A stretch of 12,516 bases of DNA from Flavobacteriales bacterium (GTDB taxonomy: Bacteria; Bacteroidota; Bacteroidia; Flavobacteriales; Flavobacteriaceae), in the NCBI GenBank assembly GCA_027065935.1, contig JAMONI010000153.1, forward strand, positions 1 to 12,516. Direction: 5' to 3'. Both the position numbers and the translations under genes were made by a program. This document shows positions 6,795 to 12,516 of this stretch, in pieces. Below the pieces are notes generated by a model. That model had not been told where the DNA came from. It saw only the letters and a list, made by a program, of their open reading frames with translations, and ran no database searches. How positions within the stretch are numbered: the first letter of the stretch is position 1; every line of letters begins with the position of its first letter.

Positions 6795-8252
6795 ATGAAG
6801 AAAACGATTTTTCTTGCGCTTCTCTTAATTTCATATTCCGGATTCGCCCAAACTTCCGTTAAAACCCAAGCGGAAAAACCCGGCATCTCCGTAAAAAAAA
6901 TTACCGAACGGTTTCTTAAAACTCCTTCCGTCAAAAATGCCGTTACGGGAATTCATATCAAAGCCTTAGGGAAAAAGAAAAACATCGTGTGTCATAACGA
7001 AAATAAATTGATGATTCCGGCTTCCACCATGAAAACCCTTTATGCCTTTTATGCTTTGGAAACTTTCGGAAACGATTTTAGATGGGAGACTTCAATGGTG
7101 TATTCGGGCGCCATCGAAAACGGCGTTTTACACGGTCATCTGATATTGCGCGCCGGCGGTGATCCGGCTTTCGGCGGACAAATAGATACAAAAGACTACA
7201 AAACGCTGATAGCAGAAATGATAAACGCTTTGAAAAACAAAGGCATATCCGAAATCGAAGGAAATTTCATAATGCAACTGCCCGGAAACCGTTATCCCGC
7301 CCACGGAAGCTGGCCTATCGAAGACATCGGCAATTATTACGGAACCGGCGCTTGGGGATTTAACTTCAACGATAACCTTTATAAATTGTTTATACGGACG
7401 GGAAAACCCGGCGAACCTTTGCAAATTGTGAGAAGCGAACCCGAAATTCCCGGCCTTAAGATTTCCGTTCGCAGCACCACCGCCCCGCCCGGCGCCGACG
7501 ACACCTCATACCTCTATGCCGACCCCACTTCTTACACCCAAACTTTAATCGGACAAATCCCGCAAACTAAAAGTTTGTACGTGATCAAAGGTGCAATTCC
7601 CAACCCGCCGCAAACATTCTTACGAATACTTGAAAATGAAATCCGTAATAACCATATACACATCAACGGACAAGTCCGCTTGTCGTATGCTTACGATTAT
7701 TACGAAAACGAACAACTTTTGTGGCGACACTTCTCACCGAAACTCATCGACATCGTTAAAAGAACCATCGACAAAAGCGTTAATTTATACAGCGAAGCCT
7801 TGGCCCGGCTGGTAATCGAAAAAAACAAGACATCGGATCATTACCTGAACAAAGAAGAAATCAATGCCTATTTCAAATCAAAAGGATTCCGCCTTATCGA
7901 CTTGGAAGACGGATGCGGACTTGCACCGGATAACTTGATAGCCCCGGTTGAGTTCACCCGGTTTTTCGACGATATGGTTCGCAAAAAAGGAACGGATTAT
8001 GTTTTGGATATTTTATCCCGAGGCGGAAAAGACGGATATGCCCAATATTTCCTAAAAAATTCCCCCGTGCAATCCCGGGTATGGCTCAAAAGCGGTTCGG
8101 TGAGCAAAGTGATGAATTATGTGGGCGTTTTTCAAGGGCTAAGCGGGAAATACTACGGCTTCGCCATTATGGTAAACCACTTTTCGGACAAACACAAAAC
8201 CGTAAAAAAAGAAATCGAAAAATACCTTGAAAATTTGATTTTCAAATTATAA
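6795..8252 (+). CDS. dacB: D-alanyl-D-alanine carboxypeptidase/endopeptidase, PBP4 (S13) family
   Basis: The 485-residue protein has an N-terminal signal peptide with likely cleavage after GFA (residue 18), so it should act in the periplasm on peptidoglycan. The three penicillin-binding motifs are present: SxxK as STMK at 77-80, SxN as SVN at 328-330, and KTG in the form KSG at 432-434. RAGGDPAFGG (119-128) is typical of the family's extra domain. By family it removes the terminal D-Ala and cleaves cross-links. The usual DGSGL stretch reads DGCGL here (372-376), and KSG replaces the usual KTG; both are conservative changes. Length is close to the roughly 480 residues of E. coli PBP4. I chose the ATG at 6795 because it opens the signal peptide one base after the rhomboid stop; an in-frame ATG at 6756 lies inside the rhomboid gene. 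Confidence 0.92.
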   Translation: MKKTIFLALLLISYSGFAQTSVKTQAEKPGISVKKITERFLKTPSVKNAVTGIHIKALGKKKNIVCHNENKLMIPASTMKTLYAFYALETFGNDFRWETSMVYSGAIENGVLHGHLILRAGGDPAFGGQIDTKDYKTLIAEMINALKNKGISEIEGNFIMQLPGNRYPAHGSWPIEDIGNYYGTGAWGFNFNDNLYKLFIRTGKPGEPLQIVRSEPEIPGLKISVRSTTAPPGADDTSYLYADPTSYTQTLIGQIPQTKSLYVIKGAIPNPPQTFLRILENEIRNNHIHINGQVRLSYAYDYYENEQLLWRHFSPKLIDIVKRTIDKSVNLYSEALARLVIEKNKTSDHYLNKEEINAYFKSKGFRLIDLEDGCGLAPDNLIAPVEFTRFFDDMVRKKGTDYVLDILSRGGKDGYAQYFLKNSPVQSRVWLKSGSVSKVMNYVGVFQGLSGKYYGFAIMVNHFSDKHKTVKKEIEKYLENLIFKL

Positions 8253-8258
8253 GAAAAC

Positions 8259-8276
8259 ACCGACGCTTAAATCGGT
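8259..8276. terminator. Hairpin between convergent genes, possible bidirectional terminator
   Basis: ACCGA (8259-8263) and TCGGT (8272-8276) form a perfect 5-base stem around an 8-base loop. The hairpin fills the gap between the PBP4 stop and the stop of the coiled-coil gene. Short T-rich tracts follow it on both strands. The stem is short, so this is a moderate call. Confidence 0.4.
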
Positions 8277-8606
8277 TTACTTTTCATCCTTAAACTTGTC
8301 TTTGGCTCTACCGGTCAGTTCGTTTAATTTCTTTTTGGCTTCATCGACCTCTTCTTTGATTTCCCGCTTGATTTCTTCGGCCTTCTCTTTGAGTTCTTCA
8401 ATTTCCTCTTTTGCTTCCTCTTTGAATTCTTCCACTTCTTCTTTGATTTCTTCCTTGATTTTACCGGCTTTTTCCTCCAATTCTTCTTTAATTTCCCGGG
8501 CTTTTTCTTTTACTTCTTCCATTTCTTCCTTGATTTCGGATACGGCTTTGTCCGTTTTTTCTTTGGCCGAACCGAACAATTCTTTGATTTTGTCTAACCA
8601 TCCCAT
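8277..8606 (-). CDS. Small Glu/Lys-rich coiled-coil or amphipathic-helix protein
   Basis: The 109-residue protein has no catalytic motif I recognise. It opens with an amphipathic stretch (MGWLDKIKELFGSAKEK) and then runs as one long predicted helix made almost wholly of Glu, Lys, Ala, Ile, Leu and Val. Hydrophobic residues are I25, M29, V32, A36, I39, L43, A47, I50, I54, V58, F61, A65, I69, L72, A76, I79, I83, V87, A90 and L94. From I39 to L72 their spacing is 4-4-3 three times, an 11-residue (hendecad) period, with some 7-residue steps at the sides. Such patterns occur in LEA-like, YtxH-like and apolipoprotein-like proteins. There is no signal peptide. A stress, membrane-binding or structural role is conceivable but is only inference. 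The high charge and biased composition make homology searches unreliable. Confidence 0.75.
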   Translation of the reverse strand: MGWLDKIKELFGSAKEKTDKAVSEIKEEMEEVKEKAREIKEELEEKAGKIKEEIKEEVEEFKEEAKEEIEELKEKAEEIKREIKEEVDEAKKKLNELTGRAKDKFKDEK

Positions 8607-8626
8607 AGTTTACCGTTTTTTTGGAG

Positions 8627-8658
8627 TAAATTTAACAAAAATGCCGGTATGCGGCAAG
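8627..8658 (-). promoter_or_regulatory. Possible promoter of the coiled-coil gene
   Basis: On the minus strand CTTG (8655-8658) is followed after 20 bases by TAAATTTA (8627-8634), 20 bases before the ATG at 8606. This is an imperfect match to TTTG and TAnnTTTG. It overlaps the putative upp terminator. Confidence 0.3.
8637..8656 (-). terminator. Intrinsic terminator of upp
   Basis: On the minus strand TGCCG-CATAC-CGGCA makes a perfect 5-base, GC-rich stem with a 5-base loop (8642-8656). It is followed at once by TTTTTG. It lies 20 bases after the upp stop codon. Confidence 0.5.
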
Positions 8659-8676
8659 ATGGGTTTAATGCTACGA

Positions 8677-9327
8677 TTAAATCTTCCGGCCGTAAGCCAA
8701 ATCACCCGCATCGCCCAATCCGGGTACAATATAGGAATGTTCGTCCAAATAATCATCGATGTCGGCTACCCAAAGGTTTGTATCGCCGGGCATATTTTGT
8801 TGGAGATACGTAATGCCTTCGGGGGCGGCGATAACGGAAATAATATGCGTTTTGACGGGACGCTCACGGCGGGTCATAACGTCATAAACGGCTTTTAGCG
8901 AACGGCCGGTGGCCAACATCGGGTCCACAAGCAACAAGGTTTTATCTTTTAACGAAGGCATGGCCAGGTATTCCACCGCTATTTCAAATTCGGTTTCGCT
9001 TGTGTATTTTCTGTAGGCGGATACAAACGCGTTTTCGGCATCGTCAAAAATATTGAGCAAGCCGTTGTGCAAGGGCAATCCGGCCCGAAGCACCGATGCG
9101 ATGACTATTTTTTCGTCGGGAAGCATGACTTCTTTAATGCCTAAAGGTGTGGTGATTTTTACGGATTTATACCGGAAAGTTTTACTGACTTCTTGCGCTA
9201 AAAATTCACCGATACGTTCGATGTTCCTGCGGAAACGCATACTGTCTTTTTGAACGTTGACGTCGCGGATTTGCGCAAGATATTTGTTCAAAATACTGGG
9301 CTGTTCGGAAACTTCGGTTATTTTCAT
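8677..9327 (-). CDS. upp: Uracil phosphoribosyltransferase
   Basis: The 216-residue cytoplasmic enzyme converts uracil and PRPP to UMP in pyrimidine salvage. The PRPP-binding loop is plain at 131-143 (LLLVDPMLATGRS), and the uracil-binding C-terminal motif is at 199-209 (YIVPGLGDAGD). The segment SVLRAGLPLHNGL (78-90) also matches the family. Length is typical. The ATG at 9325-9327 follows a leader made almost only of A runs broken by CG, directly after the strong terminator of the upstream metallopeptidase gene. No promoter can be seen in that short leader, so the start of transcription is unclear. There is no Shine-Dalgarno sequence. A short GC-rich hairpin with a T run follows the stop. 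Confidence 0.95.
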   Translation of the reverse strand: MKITEVSEQPSILNKYLAQIRDVNVQKDSMRFRRNIERIGEFLAQEVSKTFRYKSVKITTPLGIKEVMLPDEKIVIASVLRAGLPLHNGLLNIFDDAENAFVSAYRKYTSETEFEIAVEYLAMPSLKDKTLLLVDPMLATGRSLKAVYDVMTRRERPVKTHIISVIAAPEGITYLQQNMPGDTNLWVADIDDYLDEHSYIVPGLGDAGDLAYGRKI

Positions 9328-9353
9328 CGTTCGTTTTTTTTTTCGTTTTTTTT

Positions 9354-9382
9354 AAAAAAAAGCCGAACCCTTCCGGTCCGGC
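9354..9382 (-). terminator. Strong intrinsic terminator of the zinc metallopeptidase gene
   Basis: On the minus strand GCCGGACC (9375-9382), loop GGAAG and GGTTCGGC (9362-9369) form an 8-base stem with a single G-U pair. Eight T residues follow (9354-9361). It lies 35 bases after the metallopeptidase stop codon and is the clearest terminator in the window. Confidence 0.85.
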
Positions 9383-9417
9383 AAAATGTATATTTTTCCG
9401 CTACAAATACCGTTCAT

Positions 9418-10095
9418 TTACCGCCGGTTATTGTAAATGCTGATGTAATACAACAACGTGGCCAACGAACTCAATGCGGCCACCACATAGGTTCTTGCCG
9501 CCCATTTCAATGCGTCGTTAACGCCTTTCTTTTCTTCGGGTGTTACCAATCCCCGTTGTTCCAACCAAGCTTTGGCCCGGGCGCTTGCATCGTATTCCAC
9601 CGGAAGTGTGATAAAACTGAATACCACCGACAAAGCAAACAGCACGATTCCGGCCAATAACAATTGCGGAAAAGTATTGATCATCAAAATGCCTCCTATC
9701 AAAAGAAACATCACGATTTTGCTTGAAAAACTTACCATAGGAACCAAAGCCGAACGCATTTTTAACCAACGGTACCCTTGGGCGTGTTGAACGGCATGTC
9801 CCACTTCGTGGGCCGCTACGGCTGCAGCGGCTACCGTGTCGGCCGTATAAACGGGTTGACTTAAGTTCACCGTTTTTTTCAACGGGTTATAATGGTCGGT
9901 TAAAGCGCCTGGCGTCGAAATGATTTTCACGTCATAAATGCCGTGATCTTCCAACATCATTTGTGCGATTTCTTTCCCGGTTAATCCCGCTCTAAGGCGA
10001 ATCTTACTGTATTTCTGAAATTTAGACTTAAGCATGCCTTGCACAATCATCCCGGCAATGGCAATGACGATAAGTAACAGATAGGTTCCGCTCAT
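9418..10095 (-). CDS. Membrane zinc metallopeptidase (YugP-like, Zn_peptidase_2 family)
   Basis: The 225-residue protein has an N-terminal membrane helix (about 4-21). A soluble segment follows, with LTGKEIAQMML (38-48) and LTDHYNPLKKTVNLS (65-79). The zinc motif HEVGH is at 96-100, two further membrane helices lie at about 121-163, and a second conserved block PVEYDASARA (166-174) supplies the likely third ligand Glu168. A last helix lies near 203-220. This order matches the YugP-like neutral zinc metallopeptidases, whose substrates are unknown. I chose the ATG at 10093-10095 because the promoter at 10122-10152 would lie inside the longer frame that starts at 10152, and because the family begins just before the first helix. 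The gene has its own promoter and terminator and seems to be a single-gene unit, although read-through from the aminotransferase gene is possible. Confidence 0.9.
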   Translation of the reverse strand: MSGTYLLLIVIAIAGMIVQGMLKSKFQKYSKIRLRAGLTGKEIAQMMLEDHGIYDVKIISTPGALTDHYNPLKKTVNLSQPVYTADTVAAAAVAAHEVGHAVQHAQGYRWLKMRSALVPMVSFSSKIVMFLLIGGILMINTFPQLLLAGIVLFALSVVFSFITLPVEYDASARAKAWLEQRGLVTPEEKKGVNDALKWAARTYVVAALSSLATLLYYISIYNNRR

Positions 10096-10121
10096 ATTAT
10101 ATTCGTATTTCCGTTTTGCAT

Positions 10122-10152
10122 CAAATATATCAAAAAATATGCCTATTTCCAA
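10122..10152 (-). promoter_or_regulatory. Bacteroidota-type promoter of the zinc metallopeptidase gene
   Basis: On the minus strand TTGG (10149-10152) is followed after 19 bases by TATATTTG (10122-10129), an exact match to TAnnTTTG. Transcription would start near 10116 and leave a leader of about 20 bases before the ATG at 10095. This supports that start. Confidence 0.6.
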
Positions 10153-10155
10153 CTT

Positions 10156-11628
10156 TTACTTCAAGGCCGGGTTGCCCGTAAAACCGGAATAATCGAAATC
10201 CTTATGGAAATATTGGCCGTTTTTCAAAACATAATCTTTTTCGAGGATGTTGCGCCCTTCTTTCATGATGTAACGCATTGCTTCCAACACGGTTTCCACT
10301 TCTTCGTCCGTCGTGGTGGGATGAACGGATATACGTGTCCATCCGGGCTTACAATCGTATTTCCCCGACAAGATTTCCCGTTTTAACGTTTGGGATTTCT
10401 TTCTTGACAAATTCAATAAATAGTGTCCGTATGTGCCGGCACAAGAACAACCGCCCCGGGTTTGGATGCCGAACAGGTCGTTGAGCAATCTGACCACGGC
10501 AAAGTAGGGTATGTTTTCGGTCAAAACGGAGATTACGCCCAAGCGGTTTCTTTTTTCTCCTTCCAAAACATAAATGCCGGGAATTTGTGCCAATCCGTCC
10601 ATCAGGCGGTTTATTATTTCGTGTTCGCGTTTGCGTATTTTCCGGGTATCCATTTGTTCTTTCAAGTCGATTGCCAAAGCGGTTTTAATCATTGCAAGAA
10701 ACCCGGGCGTTCCTCCGGTTTCACGCACTTCGATATCCTCCGAATAAACGGCGCCGTCCCAAGGGTCGGTCCATACTACCGTGCCTCCGCCGGGTTCGTC
10801 GGGAATACGGTTGTCATATAATTCTTTTCGCATGATTAAAATGCCTCCCGTTCCGGGACCGCCGAGAAATTTATGCGGCGAAAACATTACGGCATCGGGA
10901 GTTTCATCGGGATTTCCGCTTAGATCGATGTTCGTATATGGCGCCGAGCAAGCATAATCCACAAAAGCCCGCCCGCCGTATTGGTGTGCAAGCCTAATCA
11001 ATGTTTTGATATCGGGTTCTATTCCCGTTACGTTGGAACAAGCGCTTACGGACAGATAAACCGGTTTGTCACGGTGTTTTTTTAATAAATTTTCAAAAGC
11101 ATCCGCATCGGGAAGTCCGTTAGCGTCAAAAGGTATCAAAACGGTTTCGGCCAAAGTTTCCAACCAAGAAATATGATTGGAATGATGCTCCAAACGGGAT
11201 ACAAACACTACGGGACGCTTGTCCAATGCTTGTAAAATTATCTTTTTATATTTCTCGTGAACCCGTAATCCGAGTAGCCGTTGTAATTTGTTAACGGCGC
11301 CGGTCATACCGTAACCGGCCTGAAGCAAAACGTAATCTTTTCCCGCTCCCGTGTGTTTTTTTATTTTTTCTATAGCGGCATGATATGTTTCGGTCATGAA
11401 TTGTCCCGTAAAGGACGTATCGGTGTGGGTATTGGCCAAAAAAGGACCGTAAACTTCGGAGATTTTTCTTTCGATGGGCGTGTATAACCTCCCGCTTGCC
11501 GTCCAGTCCAAATAAATCAACGGCTTTTCGCCGTACGGTGTCGGAACGGCGGCATCGATTCCGGTAATGTTTTTACGAAAAAATTCAAAATGCGAGGTCA
11601 AACATTCGGGGTCGGTTTTGGCTTCCAT
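10156..11628 (-). CDS. Class V aminotransferase, cysteine-desulfurase-like PLP enzyme
   Basis: The 490-residue cytoplasmic enzyme has a class V aminotransferase fold. Visible residues are YLDWTASG (39-46), LEHHSNH (146-152) whose second His is likely to stack on PLP, FVDYACSAP (222-230) with Asp224, the PLP lysine Lys253 in FSPHKFLGGPGTGG, and Cys394 and Cys396 in TRGGCSCAG. The Cys-containing loop resembles that of SufS/CsdA-type cysteine desulfurases, so sulfur transfer is possible. The protein is about 80 residues longer than SufS, partly because of a C-terminal tail (about 455-490). No SufE, SufU or Fe-S assembly gene is nearby. I chose the ATG at 11626-11628, 2 bases after the mutase stop; the frame stays open to 11754, but only by running through the mutase gene. 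It appears to be in an operon with the mutase. The exact substrate is uncertain. Confidence 0.87.
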   Translation of the reverse strand: MEAKTDPECLTSHFEFFRKNITGIDAAVPTPYGEKPLIYLDWTASGRLYTPIERKISEVYGPFLANTHTDTSFTGQFMTETYHAAIEKIKKHTGAGKDYVLLQAGYGMTGAVNKLQRLLGLRVHEKYKKIILQALDKRPVVFVSRLEHHSNHISWLETLAETVLIPFDANGLPDADAFENLLKKHRDKPVYLSVSACSNVTGIEPDIKTLIRLAHQYGGRAFVDYACSAPYTNIDLSGNPDETPDAVMFSPHKFLGGPGTGGILIMRKELYDNRIPDEPGGGTVVWTDPWDGAVYSEDIEVRETGGTPGFLAMIKTALAIDLKEQMDTRKIRKREHEIINRLMDGLAQIPGIYVLEGEKRNRLGVISVLTENIPYFAVVRLLNDLFGIQTRGGCSCAGTYGHYLLNLSRKKSQTLKREILSGKYDCKPGWTRISVHPTTTDEEVETVLEAMRYIMKEGRNILEKDYVLKNGQYFHKDFDYSGFTGNPALK

Positions 11629-11630
11629 AT

Positions 11631-12516
11631 TTATATGAGTTGTTTGAGTTCTTCTCGGGTTCTTTCGGCCAGTGCGTCGGCTTTTTCTTGCGATTCGGCT
11701 TCGGTATAAATCCGGATGATAGGTTCGGTGTTGGATTTGCGCAGGTGTATCCAATAATCTTTAAAATCCATTTTTACACCATCCTCCGTATTGATTGTAG
11801 CTTCCTTATGTTGTCCGGCTATTTTTTTCAACAAATAATCGATATCCATTCCTTCTTCCAACCGGATTTTTTCTTTGGCCATATAATATTGAGGGTAACG
11901 TTTTTTCAGTTCCGAAAGTTCGAGTCCGGTTTCGGCCAGCAGGCTCAAAATCAGGGCTATTCCCACTAAGGCATCGCGCCCGTAATGCAAACCGGGGTAG
12001 ATGACGCCGCCGTTTCCTTCGCCCCCGATGACAGCTTTTACTTCTTTCATTTTCTTCACCACATTCACCTCGCCTACCGCCGAAGCAAAATAGGGTTGGC
12101 CGTAGTGGTCGGCCAAGTCGCGCAAAGCTCTTGACGATGAGAGGTTGGATACCACGGGACCGGGTTTTTTGGACAAAATATAGTCGGCGGCAGCCACCAA
12201 GGTGTATTCTTCTCCGAACATTCGTCCGTTTTCATCGATAAGTGCCAAGCGATCGGCATCGGGATCCACTACGATTCCCATATCCGCCCGGTGACGGGGA
12301 ACCGCTTGCATGATATCTTGTAAGTTTTGTTCCAGGGGTTCGGGGTTATGCGGAAACCAACCGTCAGATGTGCAGTACAGGCATTCGTAATCCACCCCTA
12401 ACCGGCGGAGTAACTCGGGTACGGCGATTCCTCCGGTGGAATTTACCGCGTCAATCACCACCTTAAATCCTCGTTTTTTTATGGATTCCGTATTGACTTC
12501 GGGTAATCGTAAAATT
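11631..12516 (-). CDS. glmM: Phosphoglucosamine mutase-like enzyme (alpha-D-phosphohexomutase), 5' end outside window
   Basis: The frame stays open to the window edge, giving 294 visible residues from the C-terminal part. There is no start codon in view; the GTG at 12459-12461 lies inside the conserved KVVIDAVNSTGG strand and is not a start. Visible motifs are the metal-binding loop DPDADR (84-89), the sugar-binding GEGNGG (165-170) and the phosphate-binding RKSNTEP (259-265). The catalytic serine loop should lie beyond the edge. By family it interconverts hexose 6- and 1-phosphates. The GEGNGG form and overall look favour the GlmM type, which makes glucosamine-1-phosphate for UDP-GlcNAc, but a phosphomannomutase role cannot be excluded. 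The class V aminotransferase gene follows after 2 bases. Confidence 0.88.
   Translation of the reverse strand, partial: ILRLPEVNTESIKKRGFKVVIDAVNSTGGIAVPELLRRLGVDYECLYCTSDGWFPHNPEPLEQNLQDIMQAVPRHRADMGIVVDPDADRLALIDENGRMFGEEYTLVAAADYILSKKPGPVVSNLSSSRALRDLADHYGQPYFASAVGEVNVVKKMKEVKAVIGGEGNGGVIYPGLHYGRDALVGIALILSLLAETGLELSELKKRYPQYYMAKEKIRLEEGMDIDYLLKKIAGQHKEATINTEDGVKMDFKDYWIHLRKSNTEPIIRIYTEAESQEKADALAERTREELKQLI

Noticed and set aside
8341..8560. Degenerate DNA repeats that could suggest a tandem repeat or CRISPR-like array
   Set aside because: The repeats are imperfect and in frame, and reflect repeated Lys-Glu-Glu codons in the coiled-coil protein. There are no spacers.
8296..8898. Ser/Leu-rich 200-codon frame opposite the coiled-coil gene and the end of upp
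   Set aside because: It is the complement of Glu/Lys-rich codons and of upp. The repetitive Ser-Ser-Leu pattern follows from that composition; the minus-strand frames are the better genes.
10096..10152. 19-residue N-terminal extension of the zinc metallopeptidase
   Set aside because: The region holds a good promoter, and the family starts at the first membrane helix, so the extension is probably non-coding.
11629..11754. 42-residue N-terminal extension of the class V aminotransferase
   Set aside because: It would lie entirely within the conserved C-terminal part of the mutase gene in another frame, and its Arg/Thr-rich sequence resembles no aminotransferase start.
12459..12461. GTG as start of the mutase gene
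   Set aside because: It lies in the middle of a conserved beta strand, and the frame continues upstream to the window edge with family-like sequence.

Overview
The window looks like chromosomal DNA from a member of the Bacteroidota, probably Flavobacteriia-like. Three lines of evidence support this. First, it carries families that are typical of that phylum (a DUF5687 permease, a GSCFA-domain protein and a PhoD-type phosphatase with a DDHD-GPND core). Second, start codons lack Shine-Dalgarno sequences and sit in A-rich leaders. Third, the best promoter candidates match the Bacteroidota pattern TTTG-N(about 19)-TAnnTTTG. No genus can be named from the sequence alone. Coding density is high: no gap between genes exceeds about 100 bases, and I see no tRNA, rRNA, CRISPR array, insertion sequence or attachment site.

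Left part (1-2874): a DUF4126 membrane protein on the minus strand; a secreted PhoD-like metallophosphatase on the plus strand; and an alpha/beta hydrolase on the minus strand. The last two converge with only 8 bases between their stop codons.

Middle part (2929-8252, all plus strand): a DUF5687 membrane protein and an ABC ATPase that probably form one exporter-type transporter. A GSCFA SGNH-hydrolase-like gene follows and overlaps the ATPase by 11 bases. After a 63-base gap come a rhomboid protease and, one base further on, a PBP4-type D-Ala-D-Ala carboxypeptidase. This half is themed around the cell envelope: transport, SGNH hydrolase, intramembrane proteolysis and peptidoglycan trimming.

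Right part (8277-12516, all minus strand), read right to left: a phosphoglucosamine/phosphomannose mutase-like gene cut by the window edge; a class V aminotransferase 2 bases after it; a zinc metallopeptidase with its own good promoter and a strong intrinsic terminator; uracil phosphoribosyltransferase (upp) with a weaker terminator; and a small Glu/Lys-rich coiled-coil protein. The mutase feeds UDP-GlcNAc or other sugar-nucleotide synthesis, which also serves the envelope.

I did not find a convincing undescribed system. The items most worth a second look are the PhoD-like enzyme with glycine in place of the metal-binding cysteine, the small protein with an 11-residue hydrophobic periodicity, and the coupled transporter-GSCFA operon.
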